Source of the DNA: Streptococcus gordonii
GTDB lineage: Bacteria; Bacillota; Bacilli; Lactobacillales; Streptococcaceae
Assembly: GCF_001553855.1 (NCBI RefSeq)
Contig: NZ_LQWV01000012.1
Location: 248,001 to 312,000 of the forward strand
Length of the DNA stretch: 64,000 nt
Reading direction: 5' to 3'
Shown: positions 31,124-42,423 of the stretch, piece by piece
How positions within the stretch are numbered: the stretch's first letter is position 1
Layout of the letters: each line of letters starts with the position of its first letter
The notes under the pieces: model-generated
What the model saw: only the letters and a program-made list of their open reading frames with translations
What the model was told of the DNA's origin: nothing
Database searches by the model: none
Program-made: the position numbers and the translations under genes

Positions 31124-32563
31124 ATGGAAGAAAAAGATTCTAAGCAGTTAAGTTGGCTCATGATAGCCTTGATAGCCTTTAATATTGTTTGGGGCTTGGG
31201 CAATGTCGTGAATAATTTTGCTCAGCAGGGAATTGTCGTGATCACTTCATGGATTCTCTTGCTGATTATCTATTTTATTCCTTACACATTAATGGTTGGG
31301 CAGTTAGGTTCAACATTTAAGGATAGTGAAGGCGGGGTTAGTGACTGGATTAAGTTTACCTCTACCAAACAGCTAGCTTTTTTTGCGGCTTGGACCTACT
31401 GGGTTGTGCAGATACCATATTTGGCTCAAAAACCTCAAACAATCTTAATTGCTTTAGGATGGGCCTTTCAAGGAAATGGAAGGATTTTAGATAGTCTATC
31501 CATGCCAATGATTGTCTGCCTTTCTTTACTAACTTTCCTACTCCTTTTGTATATTTCGACCAAGGGTTTGAAAGCCTTGAAATTTTTGGGAACATTAGCC
31601 GGTGGAGCCATGCTGGTCATGTCGGTTCTCTTTATTCTAATGGCTGTTGGTGTGCCATTGATTAAGCCAGATCTACAATTGGCCACTCAACATATGGACC
31701 AGTTATCGACTTATATTCCAAAATTTGACTTCTCCTATTTTACAACGATTGCACTCTTAGTCTTCTCAGTAGGAGGAGCGGAAGCTATCTCTCCTTATGT
31801 TAATAAAGTAAAAAATCCTGAAAAGGGCTTTCCAAAAGGTATGATAGCTATGGTTGTCATGATAGGAGCCTGTGCTATTTTAGGCTCTCTTGCCATGGCC
31901 ATGATTTTTGATAGCAACCATATTCCAGCCGATTTGATGAGGAATGGTGCCTACCAAGCCTTTGCTGTTTTAGGAAAGCATTGGGGAATAGGCAATTTAT
32001 TAGTTACTATCTATGCTCTTACCCAAGCAATAGGACAAGCGGCTACACTAGCTATTTGTATCGATGCACCTCTGCAAATCTTTTTGGGTAGCGCAGATAA
32101 AGATTTTATTCCAAGCTGGTTGCGTAAGCGTACCAAGTCAGGAATGCTGATTAATGGCTATCTTTTAACAGGAGTACTAGTAGCAATTATCATTGTACTG
32201 CCACTTTTTGGATTGAAGGAAATCGATGGTCTGGTCGTATGGATGACCAATCTCAATGCTATCGTTTCTCCCATGTGTTTCCTTTGGGTATTTGTAGCTT
32301 ATATGTTCTTGTATCGTAAATGGGACAAATTTAAAAACGTTGAATACAAATTTATGAAAAATCGTAGACTAGGGTTTCTAATGGGGGCTTGGGGATTTGC
32401 TTTCACAGCCTTTGCTTGTATTCTGGGTATGGCTCCACAAGTAGATATGGCAACTCATCCAACTGAGTGGTGGTTCACCCTCATCACGAATATTATCACT
32501 CCGATAGCTCTCTTGGGTCTAGGCTTGCTTCTACCGCTGGTTGCACGCCATGAGAAGAAATAA
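31124..32563 (+). CDS. APC superfamily amino acid transporter (glutamate/GABA antiporter-like)
   Basis: 479-residue membrane protein with about 12 helices and the general appearance of the GadC/YjeM branch of amino acid permeases. The first helix carries WGLGNVVNNF. No glutamate decarboxylase gene is nearby, so an acid-resistance role cannot be claimed; the substrate is open. The ATG at 31124 follows AAGGAGG at a normal distance, while an upstream in-frame TTG lies before that site. Confidence 0.85.
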   Translation: MEEKDSKQLSWLMIALIAFNIVWGLGNVVNNFAQQGIVVITSWILLLIIYFIPYTLMVGQLGSTFKDSEGGVSDWIKFTSTKQLAFFAAWTYWVVQIPYLAQKPQTILIALGWAFQGNGRILDSLSMPMIVCLSLLTFLLLLYISTKGLKALKFLGTLAGGAMLVMSVLFILMAVGVPLIKPDLQLATQHMDQLSTYIPKFDFSYFTTIALLVFSVGGAEAISPYVNKVKNPEKGFPKGMIAMVVMIGACAILGSLAMAMIFDSNHIPADLMRNGAYQAFAVLGKHWGIGNLLVTIYALTQAIGQAATLAICIDAPLQIFLGSADKDFIPSWLRKRTKSGMLINGYLLTGVLVAIIIVLPLFGLKEIDGLVVWMTNLNAIVSPMCFLWVFVAYMFLYRKWDKFKNVEYKFMKNRRLGFLMGAWGFAFTAFACILGMAPQVDMATHPTEWWFTLITNIITPIALLGLGLLLPLVARHEKK

Positions 32564-32567
32564 AGAA

Positions 32568-32604
32568 AGTTGGGACAAGTCAAAAGACTGTCCCAGCTTT
32601 TTTT
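32568..32604 (+). terminator. Terminator of the APC transporter gene
   Basis: AGTTGGGACA/TGTCCCAGCT stem followed by a T run. Confidence 0.85.
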
Positions 32605-32706
32605 AAGATGTCTTAGGGATCTAGCCTTTTTCAAGTATGGGCTTTGTGTTATAATAGATTATATTTCTTCTGGTACTGGAATAAATGTGATTGTATGAGG
32701 TAAGCA

Positions 32707-33546
32707 ATGTTTTTTTCAAGCAATATTTTTTCTCGTTATTTTAAGCAGTTTGATTGGACGGCTATTTTAGATGATGCTGTTTCCAAGTTGATTTCTCTGC
32801 TCTTTTTATTTATTTTATTTTACATTGCCAAGAAGCTTCTCCATGTCTTTGTTAGAAGAATTATCTCCCCATCCTTAAAGTTTTCCAGTACTGATATCGC
32901 CAGACAGAAAACCATTAGTCGCTTGATAGAGAATGTTCTTAATTATGCCCTTTATTTTCTTTTGATCTATTGGATTTTATCCATTTTAGGTTTGCCAGTT
33001 TCTAGTCTTTTAGCTGGTGCAGGGATTGCCGGAGTAGCTATTGGGATGGGTGCTCAAGGCTTTTTATCGGATCTGGTCAATGGCTTCTTTATTCTTTTGG
33101 AACGCCAGCTAGATGTGGGCGATAGCGTTCGCTTGACCAATGGTCCTATCAATATAGCGGGAACAGTCGTTAGTGTTGGGATTCGAACAACTCAGATTCG
33201 GGATGCAGATGGCTCGCTTCACTATATTCCTAATCGCAATATTATGGTCGTCAGCAATCTTTCGCGCGGAGATATGCGGGTTTTGATTGATATTCCGATT
33301 AATGCACAAACAGATTTAGATAATATTGCTCGTGTGATTGAGAAAGTCAACCAAGCATCCCTTAAAGATTATCCTGAAATTTTACAAGAGCCAGATATTT
33401 TGGGACCTCAGTTAGAAGAAAATAGCCAGTTTGTTTTTCGTGTTAGCATGATGGTTCAAAGTGGGACTCAAACTAAAATCTACCATTCCTTTTACAGACT
33501 TTATCATGAAGCTTTACTAAAAGAAGGCATTGATTTGCCAAATTAA
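32707..33546 (+). CDS. MscS-family mechanosensitive channel
   Basis: 279-residue small-conductance channel that opens on hypo-osmotic shock. Two N-terminal helices are followed by the pore helix rich in Gly/Ala (SLLAGAGIAGVAIGMGAQGFLSDLVNGF). The beta domain (GDSVRLTNGPINIAGTVVSVGIRTTQIRDADG, then YIPNRNIMVVSNLSR) follows. The extra N-terminal hydrophobic stretch (about 22-45) fits the three-helix MscS minimum. It is followed 36 nt later by the DUF4352-like gene. Confidence 0.93.
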   Translation: MFFSSNIFSRYFKQFDWTAILDDAVSKLISLLFLFILFYIAKKLLHVFVRRIISPSLKFSSTDIARQKTISRLIENVLNYALYFLLIYWILSILGLPVSSLLAGAGIAGVAIGMGAQGFLSDLVNGFFILLERQLDVGDSVRLTNGPINIAGTVVSVGIRTTQIRDADGSLHYIPNRNIMVVSNLSRGDMRVLIDIPINAQTDLDNIARVIEKVNQASLKDYPEILQEPDILGPQLEENSQFVFRVSMMVQSGTQTKIYHSFYRLYHEALLKEGIDLPN

Positions 33547-33582
33547 TATTCTAAAGCTAGTCCTTTAGACAGAGGAGAAAAT

Positions 33583-34197
33583 ATGAAATATGCCCCCCCA
33601 CACGAAATGATTGATGCCGATGGGAATCTCTATCAAATTAAGAAGCCTTTACTTAAACAGCCATTATTTTGGACCAGTGTCATCAGTTCTGGCTTGGTCA
33701 TCATTCTATCTTTGGTAACAGTTGCTTTACTGCTCATTAATTTCAGCCTTTCAGAGGATAGTTTGAAGATAAATGGTAGGATGGATAGTTCAAATCGAGC
33801 TTACGATTATAAAAATGAGCATCCTAATCATTATTTTGGCGATGCTGTCTTTTTTCAAAATGGAACTAAAATCACTGTTCAGTCAGCAAAGATGGATACT
33901 AATAAAAAGATGAGTGACGATGCTGCTGGAGTTGCTGTTGTTGTGTCTATAAAGGTTAAGAATACTTCCAATCGGAGGATATTATTAAATCCCTATAATT
34001 TCGACTTATATGATGAAAAAGGAAATCTTTATATTTTAGATGGTTCTACCTTTGACCATGCTCAGGTAGGGATGGATTTAGTTCCTGGGAAGACGATTAG
34101 CTTCGACTTGGTGTTTGATGGTGAGAAGGGGGATGAGCATTCCTATACCGTAACTTATGGTGAAGATAAGTGGATGAAGCCCAAATCAAAAAAATAG
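33583..34197 (+). CDS. Membrane-anchored DUF4352-like protein
   Basis: 204 residues with a short cytoplasmic N-terminus, one membrane helix (about 32-54) and an extracellular beta-rich domain. KITVQSAKMDTNKK...VVVSIKVKNTSNRRILLNPYNF and LVPGKTISFDLVFD are the pattern of DUF4352 immunoglobulin-like domains. The role is unknown. GGAG precedes the start; probably co-transcribed with the MscS gene upstream. Confidence 0.8.
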   Translation: MKYAPPHEMIDADGNLYQIKKPLLKQPLFWTSVISSGLVIILSLVTVALLLINFSLSEDSLKINGRMDSSNRAYDYKNEHPNHYFGDAVFFQNGTKITVQSAKMDTNKKMSDDAAGVAVVVSIKVKNTSNRRILLNPYNFDLYDEKGNLYILDGSTFDHAQVGMDLVPGKTISFDLVFDGEKGDEHSYTVTYGEDKWMKPKSKK

Positions 34198-34227
34198 CGA
34201 TCATTTCAATGAATCAACTAAAATAAA

Positions 34228-34275
34228 TAAAAACCCCAAACTTTCCTGTCGATAGGATGAGCTTGGGGATTTTTT
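34228..34275. terminator. Bidirectional terminator
   Basis: AAAACCCCAAAC.../...GCTTGGGGATTTTTT stem between convergent genes. Confidence 0.85.
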
Positions 34276-34276
34276 A

Positions 34277-35491
34277 TTAGCGATTTTCTTTAGGCCAGTT
34301 TCTCATTTCTGCAACAGCAGTAAAGAGGACATCTGTAGAGGAGTTCAAGGCAGTTTCGCAAGAATCCTGAATGACTCCAATCACGAAGCCAACACTAACG
34401 ACTTGCATAGCCAAATCATTGGAAATGCCAAAGAGGCTACAAGCTACAGGAATCAGCAGAAGAGAGCCACCTGCAACTCCGGACGCACCGCAAGCAGAGA
34501 TAGCTGCAACGATGCTCAAGACAAAAGCAGTCGCAAAGTCTACTTGGATTCCCAAAGTATGAACAGCAGCAAGGGTCAAAGTATTAATAGTAATCGCAGC
34601 ACCAGCCATATTGATGGTGGCCCCTAGAGGAATCGAGACAGAATAAGTTTCAGGGTTTAGATTTAAGTCTCGACAAAGTTTCATGTTAACTGGAATATTG
34701 GCTGCAGAACTACGTGTAAAGAATGCTGTAACACCACTAACTCTGAGGCAACGCCAAACAAGAGGATAGGGGTTTTTTCGAAGCATGATAAAGACGATCA
34801 GGGGATTGATGATCAGGGCGACAATTAGCATGGTGGCAATTAGGACTAAGAGTAATAGACCATAACTTTGCAGTGCCTGAAATCCCTTGCCGGAAATGGT
34901 AGTGTAAACCAGCCCTAAAATCCCGAAGGGGGCGAGGTTAATGATCCATTCGACGATTTTAGAAGTAACTTCGGCTGAGGTTCGAAGCAGGTCCTTGCTG
35001 TGATGACTCGCTTCACGCATGGCAATTCCAAAAACTACAGCCCAAGAGAGAACGCCGATATAATTGGCTGAAATAAGAGCATTGAGAGGATTGTCAACTA
35101 GCTTTAGCAAAAGGTTGCTTAGAACTTGTCCGATGCCGTCAGGAGGTGAGAGGGACTGTTTAGCGTCTGCCAAATCAATTTCAAGTGGAAAGACAAAGCC
35201 AACAAGAACTGCAACAAGGGCAGCCGCAAATGTTCCCAACAGATAGAGCATAATCACTGTTTTCATATTGCTCTTTTCTCCCTTTTTCTGCTGAGAAAGA
35301 GCATTGGCTACAAGAGCAAAAACCAAGAGAGGGGCAATTGCTTTTAGACCGCCAACGAAAATTTCACCCAACAGGCCAATTGCTGAAGCTTGGGGAAAGA
35401 GGACAGCTAATAAAGCCCCGCATAGGATACCTAGTGAAATTCGTTTAATAAGATTTGTTTTTTTCCAAGTAAGAATTATTCGATGAAGCAT
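34277..35491 (-). CDS. sstT: Serine/threonine:Na+ symporter SstT
   Basis: 404-residue member of the dicarboxylate/amino acid:cation symporter family, importing serine and threonine with sodium. Family signatures are the serine-rich [11 protein letters not shown], the sodium-site motif [14 protein letters not shown] and the [15 protein letters not shown] hairpin. Together with the ThrE-like pair at 12.8-14 kb the window codes for both uptake and possible export of these amino acids. Confidence 0.94.
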   Translation of the reverse strand: MLHRIILTWKKTNLIKRISLGILCGALLAVLFPQASAIGLLGEIFVGGLKAIAPLLVFALVANALSQQKKGEKSNMKTVIMLYLLGTFAAALVAVLVGFVFPLEIDLADAKQSLSPPDGIGQVLSNLLLKLVDNPLNALISANYIGVLSWAVVFGIAMREASHHSKDLLRTSAEVTSKIVEWIINLAPFGILGLVYTTISGKGFQALQSYGLLLLVLIATMLIVALIINPLIVFIMLRKNPYPLVWRCLRVSGVTAFFTRSSAANIPVNMKLCRDLNLNPETYSVSIPLGATINMAGAAITINTLTLAAVHTLGIQVDFATAFVLSIVAAISACGASGVAGGSLLLIPVACSLFGISNDLAMQVVSVGFVIGVIQDSCETALNSSTDVLFTAVAEMRNWPKENR

Positions 35492-35816
35492 GGCTATTCC
35501 TTTCGTTACGATAGAAAGTCTGCTCCAACAGTTAAAGAAATTGCTGAAGCTTGGGTGTAAGAAAGCAGAGCTCTCTCGTTGATAGATAAATTAGTTCAGT
35601 GGCTTTTTAATTGCTTAGAAAGCAGTAAAAATCATACTCATTAGATTCGTATTTATCTGAATGCGCCACAGAGTATTTCTCCATTATACAATAGAAAGCT
35701 AGTGAAAGCAATGCTGGTCCTAGCTGGTCATTCCCTATCTTCTCAAAAATCTTCAAGTGGTACTAGATGATTTCATGAACGATAAGACAATTTTAGAAAA
35801 GTTTTAAATCTTTTTC
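35492..35816. other. Non-coding stretch upstream of sstT and the DUF2268 gene
   Basis: No convincing gene, RNA or repeat is seen here. It must hold the sstT promoter on the minus strand; the MerR-type promoter begins at its right end. Confidence 0.4.
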
Positions 35817-35847
35817 TTGACCCTGACCTTAGAGGAGGGTGTATAGT
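35817..35847 (+). promoter_or_regulatory. MerR-type promoter with a 19-bp spacer
   Basis: -35 TTGACC (35817-35822) and -10 TATAGT (35842-35847) are 19 bp apart, longer than the normal 17, and the spacer holds an inverted repeat ACCCT-N11-AGGGT (35820-35840). This is the classic design of promoters activated by MerR-family regulators, which untwist the over-long spacer. No MerR gene is in the window. Confidence 0.6.
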
Positions 35848-35873
35848 AATACAAGATAAGAAAGGAGATTATT

Positions 35874-36776
35874 ATGCAAATCAATATGATTCGTTCAGAT
35901 AAAGTTTATCAAGAGATGCTCGAGCTTCCTTTAGAAAAGAGAGAAGGTTGCTTTCGAGCGAAAATATTAGCACCTTTTGCAACCAAATACCAAACTCAAC
36001 ATATTCCTCTGAAAGCAAAGTACCCTGGAGGATTTGATGCTCTGTTTCTGCTTGGCTTTATGAATCTGTTGCCCGCAACTCTCTCAGAAAAGGATAGACC
36101 GTCTATTGACGCTCTGAGCTCTGATCAACTCTGGCAAAATTGCCAGGATACCATCAAAAGGAGTATCGGTCTTTTCGAGCAAGCTGGCTATGACTTAGAG
36201 GTTGAGGATTACCATTTTACTATTTTATTAGGCAATCCAGAAAAGCCCATGCTCCAGCTCAATAAGGGTTACAGCGGAGATGGCGGAATTCCAGGCTACC
36301 TCATGCTTAGTCTGCTGCCGAATGACTATACTTTACCACGTGTGCAGGCAGCGTTGGCCCACGAGTGCAACCACAATGTCCGCTTCCAATTTATCAAATG
36401 GAACCAGCAGACGACACTAGCAGACTGGGTAGTCAGTGAAGGTCTGGCAGAGTCTTTTGCTGCTGAACTCTATGGCAAAGATCTCATTGGGCCTTGGGTT
36501 ACTTCAACCAGTTCCGAGCAGTTAGAAGATATTAAGCCCATCATCTCCAGTCAGCTTCAGCTAACGGGGATGGCGGAAATGGCTCCTTATCTCTACGGTG
36601 ATGAAATCGCTGAGATTCAAGGTCAAATACCAGTCGGTATGCCTTATGCTGCGGGCTATGCTTATGGCTATCATCTGATACAAGCTTATCTGAAAGAGAC
36701 TGGCAAGAGCATTATTGAGGCTACCGTGACACCGACAGAAGAAATTTTAGAGGCGACGAAAGACTTTTGGCAATAA
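35874..36776 (+). CDS. DUF2268-type putative zinc protease
   Basis: 300-residue soluble protein with HECNH at about 163-167 (LAHECNHNVRFQF), an HExxH zinc-protease motif, and a downstream Glu in SEGLAESFAAELYG as third ligand. This fits the predicted zinc protease family DUF2268 (YjaZ-like). No signal peptide is visible. AAAGGAG precedes the start, and transcription appears to come from a MerR-type promoter. The substrate is unknown. Confidence 0.85.
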   Translation: MQINMIRSDKVYQEMLELPLEKREGCFRAKILAPFATKYQTQHIPLKAKYPGGFDALFLLGFMNLLPATLSEKDRPSIDALSSDQLWQNCQDTIKRSIGLFEQAGYDLEVEDYHFTILLGNPEKPMLQLNKGYSGDGGIPGYLMLSLLPNDYTLPRVQAALAHECNHNVRFQFIKWNQQTTLADWVVSEGLAESFAAELYGKDLIGPWVTSTSSEQLEDIKPIISSQLQLTGMAEMAPYLYGDEIAEIQGQIPVGMPYAAGYAYGYHLIQAYLKETGKSIIEATVTPTEEILEATKDFWQ

Positions 36777-36840
36777 CATTTTTTTGCTTGAAAATCTACC
36801 AGAACTTGATATAATGTAGGTAATTTCTGGAGGTGACTAT

Positions 36841-37209
36841 ATGTACTATAAAAGAGTTGAATTGAAAGTCACAAATCAAGGTATTCATGAGCGCAAGATT
36901 TTTCAAGGTGTTAAGATTTTCAGCCGTAGCAAACTGTCCAAAGATCAGAAAAGCATTCTAACACAGAAGCTTTACCTGACTCCGAAGCAGAATATCGTTT
37001 ACTATCAACGTACAGATGTCAACTATGATCAGAACTGGCATCATAATAAGGACTATTACGAACTAGCTTATGGTCAGATGGACAGAGAGACGGTTTTTAA
37101 GGTTTGCCAAGATTTTGATGAACTAAGTCCTTTTCTGGAGAACGAGCTGCTTGAGAAGCTAAAAGAAAAGCAGTCAGCAGGCACATTTTTTGAAAAATTA
37201 GATATATAA
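36841..37209 (+). CDS. EXLDI family protein
   Basis: 122-residue protein ending EKLDI, the C-terminal signature for which the EXLDI family is named; it is widespread in Firmicutes and uncharacterised. The body is a Tyr/Lys-rich soluble domain without a known active site. Its own promoter (TTGAAA, 16 bp, TATAAT) lies just upstream with a GGAGGTGA ribosome binding site. Confidence 0.85.
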   Translation: MYYKRVELKVTNQGIHERKIFQGVKIFSRSKLSKDQKSILTQKLYLTPKQNIVYYQRTDVNYDQNWHHNKDYYELAYGQMDRETVFKVCQDFDELSPFLENELLEKLKEKQSAGTFFEKLDI

Positions 37210-37241
37210 AAATCCGGCTGCTTTGATAAGCAGTCGGATTT
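37208..37241. terminator. Bidirectional terminator
   Basis: AAATCCGGCTGCTT-TGAT-AAGCAGTCGGATTT, nearly perfect; it serves the EXLDI gene and the convergent gdhA transcript. Confidence 0.88.
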
Positions 37242-37259
37242 ATTCTAGTTTAATTGTGC

Positions 37260-37409
37260 TTAAACAATACCTTGCACAATCATAGCATTGGCTACGTTTT
37301 TGAAGGCAGCGATGTTAGAACCAGCCAGGTAGTCTGTACCAAGACCGTATGTTTCAGCAGTTGTTTTAGCTGTGTTGAGGATCTTGGTCATGATGTCCTC
37401 GAGACGACC
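37260..37409 (-). pseudogene. Second copy of the 3' end of gdhA (49 codons and stop)
   Basis: Reading the minus strand, [20 protein letters not shown]... to MIVQGIV-stop aligns without gaps to the last 49 codons of the intact gdhA ([20 protein letters not shown]... to MIAQGLV-stop), with 8 amino acid differences and many silent ones. There is no start codon or 5' part. The fragment lies between the GNAT gene and the terminator that would normally end gdhA. It looks like the original gdhA 3' end displaced by an insertion of 681 bp. Confidence 0.9.
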
Positions 37410-37424
37410 AGAGTATACTAATAT

Positions 37425-37910
37425 CTATTCATCTGATAAGAGGGATTTTATCATCCAGATATTCATAGCTGGGTGTCCGGCAGCGTTAGAAAGTGGTTGT
37501 TGCAGTGCTGTAAAACCATAGTGCTGATAGATAGCCACGGCCGTAGCTAATTCAGTAGAGGTTTCTAGATAAAGCTGTTCATAACCTGCTTGACGTGTTT
37601 CCTGGAATATCCGCTTTATCAGCCGACTGGAATAACCTTTGCCACGACTATTTTTAGTGACATACAGTTTTTGTAATTCAGCAATCTTATCGGACACAGG
37701 TGCAAAGCCACCGCAGCCAACCATCTGTCCTTCATCTTCCAGAACAAAGTAAGCTGCTCTCTCTTGCTGTTGATAATAGTCGGCCAAATGGTCTAGATGA
37801 GAATCAAAGTAGACAGTTCCTGGTTTGTCAAGCCCGAATTCTTCAAGGCTGGCTCGAATGAGCTGTGCTACAGCTAGATTGTCTCTCACTTCTATTGGCC
37901 GTAAGTTCAT
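37425..37910 (-). CDS. GNAT family N-acetyltransferase
   Basis: 161-residue protein of the GNAT superfamily with the acetyl-CoA binding motif KLYVTKNSRGKGYSSRLIKRIF (Q/RxxGxG/A pattern) and a C-terminal ETSTELATAVAIYQHYGF strand-helix. It lies 30 nt downstream of gdhA in the same direction and is followed by the second gdhA 3' end, so it sits inside an insertion at the gdhA terminus. The acceptor is unknown. Confidence 0.88.
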   Translation of the reverse strand: MNLRPIEVRDNLAVAQLIRASLEEFGLDKPGTVYFDSHLDHLADYYQQQERAAYFVLEDEGQMVGCGGFAPVSDKIAELQKLYVTKNSRGKGYSSRLIKRIFQETRQAGYEQLYLETSTELATAVAIYQHYGFTALQQPLSNAAGHPAMNIWMIKSLLSDE

Positions 37911-37940
37911 GATAGTCCTCCGATAGGATGTATCGATTAA

Positions 37941-39389
<1,449 letters not shown>

Positions 39390-39522
39390 CTAACTTTCGG
39401 ATAGATTCCCGAACATTTGCTAGAAAATTCCAGTTTAAAAAACGAAAAAGGGAAGTTTGGTGATATAATGAGGAAAAAGAGATAGAGGCATTAGGCTTCA
39501 TAGGGAAAAGGAGTATTTTACT

Positions 39523-40461
39523 ATGGTTTCGACATCGACACAGATTGCTGGTTTTTTATTTGATAATTGCCTGATGAATGCAGCTGGAGTTGCCTGTATG
39601 ACAAAAGAGGAACTGGCGGAAGTCAAAGATTCTGCTGCAGGAACCTTTGTGACCAAGACGGCAACGTTAGAATTTCGTCAGGGAAACCCAGAACCGCGCT
39701 ATCAGGATGTTCCGCTGGGGTCTATCAACTCCATGGGTCTGCCCAACAATGGCTTAGACTACTATCTTGACTATCTGCTGGAACTCCAGGAAAGCGAACC
39801 AAATCGGACTTTCTTCCTCTCTTTGGTCGGTATGTCGCCAGAAGAAACTCATACCATTCTTAAGAAAGTTCAGGCAAGTGATTTTAAAGGGATTACTGAG
39901 CTCAATCTCTCCTGCCCCAACGTTCCTGGTAAACCGCAGATTGCTTATGACTTTGAAACGACGGAAAAAATCTTGTCAGAGGTTTTTGCTTATTTCAAAA
40001 AGCCCCTAGGCATCAAGCTGCCTCCTTATTTTGACATTGTGCATTTTGACCAGGCCGCTGAGATTTTTAACAAATATCCGCTCAAGTTTGTCAATTGTGT
40101 AAACTCTATCGGAAACGGTCTTTATATAGAAGATGAGTCAGTAGTCATTCGTCCGAAAAATGGCTTTGGAGGTATCGGAGGTCAGTACATCAAGCCAACC
40201 GCTCTAGCCAATGTCCATGCTTTTTACCAACGCCTGAAACCAGAAATCCAAATCATAGGAACTGGTGGTGTCCTGACGGGGCGGGATGCTTTTGAGCATA
40301 TCCTCTGTGGAGCCAGTATGGTGCAGGTCGGAACAACCCTTCATAAAGAAGGAGTGGTAGCCTTCGAGCGCATCACCGCAGAACTCAAGACTATTATGGA
40401 AGAAAAAGGCTATGAAAGTCTAGAAGATTTCCGAGGGAAATTGAAGTATATTGAGGGGTAA
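39523..40461 (+). CDS. pyrDA: Dihydroorotate dehydrogenase, class 1A (fumarate-dependent)
   Basis: FMN enzyme oxidising dihydroorotate to orotate in pyrimidine synthesis, soluble and using fumarate. The 312-residue protein has [14 protein letters not shown] with the active-site Cys of class 1[18 protein letters not shown], and the flavin-phosphate region [26 protein letters not shown]. It stands alone, away from other pyr genes, divergent from gdhA. Confidence 0.95.
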   Translation: MVSTSTQIAGFLFDNCLMNAAGVACMTKEELAEVKDSAAGTFVTKTATLEFRQGNPEPRYQDVPLGSINSMGLPNNGLDYYLDYLLELQESEPNRTFFLSLVGMSPEETHTILKKVQASDFKGITELNLSCPNVPGKPQIAYDFETTEKILSEVFAYFKKPLGIKLPPYFDIVHFDQAAEIFNKYPLKFVNCVNSIGNGLYIEDESVVIRPKNGFGGIGGQYIKPTALANVHAFYQRLKPEIQIIGTGGVLTGRDAFEHILCGASMVQVGTTLHKEGVVAFERITAELKTIMEEKGYESLEDFRGKLKYIEG

Positions 40462-40624
40462 TCTTCTATATAAGTGTTGTTGTGATTTGAAATGAAGAAT
40501 ATGGCTGGGTTGAGAAGTATTGAAACCTAGCTTTTTCATATTATTTTGAAGAAAGTTCTAATCAAATTGCTATAATTTCGACTCCTTTTATGAGAAAATA
40601 GACGCAAAGAAATGAGGTGTTTTT

Positions 40625-41560
40625 ATGGCTGAAATTTATCTAGCAGGCGGGTGTTTCTGGGGCTTGGAAGAGTATTTCTCCCGCATTGAAGGTGTTAAGA
40701 AAACGACAGTGGGATACGCCAATGGACAGGTGGAATCAACCAACTACCAGCTGATTCATCAGACGGACCATGCAGAGACGGTTCATCTAATCTATGATGA
40801 AAAGCGGGTCAGCCTGCGGGAAATTCTGCTTTATTATTTCCGAGTCATTGATCCTCTGTCGGTCAATAAGCAAGGAAATGATGTCGGGCGTCAGTATCGG
40901 ACGGGTGTTTATTATACAGATGAAGGAGATAAGGCAGTCATAGAGCAGGTTTTTGCTGAGCAGGAAAAACAGCTGGGACAAAAGATAGCTGTTGAGCTGG
41001 AACCCTTACGACACTATGTATTAGCTGAAGACTACCATCAGGATTATCTCAAGAAAAATCCCGGTGGCTACTGCCATATCAATGTCAATGATGCCTATCA
41101 GCCCTTGGTCGATCCTGGCCAATATGAGAAACCTACAGATGCGGAACTAAAAGAGCAGCTGACGCAAGAGCAGTACCAGGTGACTCAGCATAGTGCGACA
41201 GAGCGTCCTTTCCATAATGCCTACAATGCCACTTTTGAAGAGGGGATTTATGTTGATGTGACGACTGGTGAGCCTCTCTTTTTTGCCGGTGACAAGTTTG
41301 AGTCAGGCTGTGGCTGGCCTAGCTTTAGTCGGCCTATTGCCAGAGAAGTTTTGAGATACTATGAAGACAAGAGTCATGGCATGGAGCGGATTGAAGTGCG
41401 TAGCCGTTCTGGCAATGCCCATCTGGGTCATGTCTTTACTGACGGTCCAGAATCAGCAGGCGGTCTTCGCTACTGCATCAACTCAGCAGCTCTGCGATTT
41501 ATTCCAAAAGAAAAAATGGAAGCAGAAGGATATGCTTATCTGCTTCAATATATGAAATAA
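40625..41560 (+). CDS. msrAB: Bifunctional peptide methionine sulfoxide reductase MsrAB
   Basis: 311-residue fusion that repairs both stereoisomers of methionine sulfoxide. The N-terminal MsrA domain (about 1-165) begins with the catalytic Cys in [11 protein letters not shown]. The C-terminal MsrB domain (about 175-308) contains [17 protein letters not shown] and the catalytic [11 protein letters not shown]. One CxxC pair of zinc-binding MsrB enzymes is not evident. No signal peptide is present, so it is cytoplasmic. This fits the SpxB-based H2O2 production encoded in the same window. Confidence 0.96.
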   Translation: MAEIYLAGGCFWGLEEYFSRIEGVKKTTVGYANGQVESTNYQLIHQTDHAETVHLIYDEKRVSLREILLYYFRVIDPLSVNKQGNDVGRQYRTGVYYTDEGDKAVIEQVFAEQEKQLGQKIAVELEPLRHYVLAEDYHQDYLKKNPGGYCHINVNDAYQPLVDPGQYEKPTDAELKEQLTQEQYQVTQHSATERPFHNAYNATFEEGIYVDVTTGEPLFFAGDKFESGCGWPSFSRPIAREVLRYYEDKSHGMERIEVRSRSGNAHLGHVFTDGPESAGGLRYCINSAALRFIPKEKMEAEGYAYLLQYMK

Positions 41561-41580
41561 AAGGCCTAATGGCCTTTTTT
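41559..41580 (+). terminator. Terminator of msrAB
   Basis: AAAAGGCC-TAAT-GGCCTTTTTT. Confidence 0.88.
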
Positions 41581-41644
41581 GCTGAGCGTTGACAAAAATT
41601 TTTAGATAAGGGATAATGATCATAATAAAAAGGAGTAGTGAAAG

Positions 41645-42331
41645 ATGAGATTAAAAAGATTTTCGACGCTTTTGTTTACTATTTTAACGATTATCACTCT
41701 GGTAGCTTGTAAATCTAATGGTAAAGGGCAGGCTAATTCGGATAAACTAGCTGAAGAAAGTTCAAGCTCAAAATCAGAAGAAAAGACTAAGTCAACTAGT
41801 AAAGAAAAGAAAACTAGTAAAGAGACTCAGTCGTCAAGTAAGGAAAGTGGAGAGAAGGATAATTCTGGATTCTCAGAAAAAAGGGAAGCTTCGGATGAAG
41901 GAGACCAGTCAGCTCCAAAAGATAAAATCTATGCAAAAGGACATGGAAGTGTATCTTACAACTCTTCTGATGGACAAATCAAAGCTCAAGTGCCTAGTTA
42001 TGAAGGTTATACTGAAGAAAAAGTCAAAGAAGCTCTGGGGGAACCCGAGGCAGTGATAAGGGATCCAAAATACCTCACTGGAAACTTTAGAAACCAAGAA
42101 ATTAAAAACTTAAAATCATTATATTTAGACCAGCATCTTACAAAAGAGCAGCTGAGCGCCTTTGGTGCTGCAGTAGCAGATGTTGCAGTCGGAGTTGGAC
42201 TAGCTGGGGGAGAAGACTCTGATAACAGTTATGTTTTATATAGTTACAAGAAGAACGAGGTTTTTCTCGTATTTTATAAAGGCCAATTATTATATATTAC
42301 ACCGGACCCTGATTATCTTAATTTCGAATAA
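41645..42331 (+). CDS. Secreted lipoprotein of unknown function (DUF4947-like)
   Basis: 228 residues with a lipoprotein signal (basic start, hydrophobic core, LVAC with the lipidated Cys22). A low-complexity Ser/Lys/Glu linker (about 30-95) is followed by a folded C-terminal domain (about 105-228: GSVSYNSSDGQIKAQVPSY, EEKVKEALGEPEAVIRD). The C-terminal part resembles streptococcal DUF4947 lipoproteins as far as memory allows. The function is unknown. AAAGGAG precedes the start. Confidence 0.82.
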   Translation: MRLKRFSTLLFTILTIITLVACKSNGKGQANSDKLAEESSSSKSEEKTKSTSKEKKTSKETQSSSKESGEKDNSGFSEKREASDEGDQSAPKDKIYAKGHGSVSYNSSDGQIKAQVPSYEGYTEEKVKEALGEPEAVIRDPKYLTGNFRNQEIKNLKSLYLDQHLTKEQLSAFGAAVADVAVGVGLAGGEDSDNSYVLYSYKKNEVFLVFYKGQLLYITPDPDYLNFE

Positions 42332-42423
42332 ACTATCAGAATCTCTTGAACTATTTTATAAGGCCTGTTATAATAGCTAAAATCTCCTGAGTGCAAGTGT
42401 TTAGAAAGTGAGGATATATCCGG

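Noticed and set aside
31124..32563. Glutamate decarboxylase acid-resistance system
   Set aside because: The transporter resembles GadC distantly, but no decarboxylase or chloride channel gene is in the neighbourhood.
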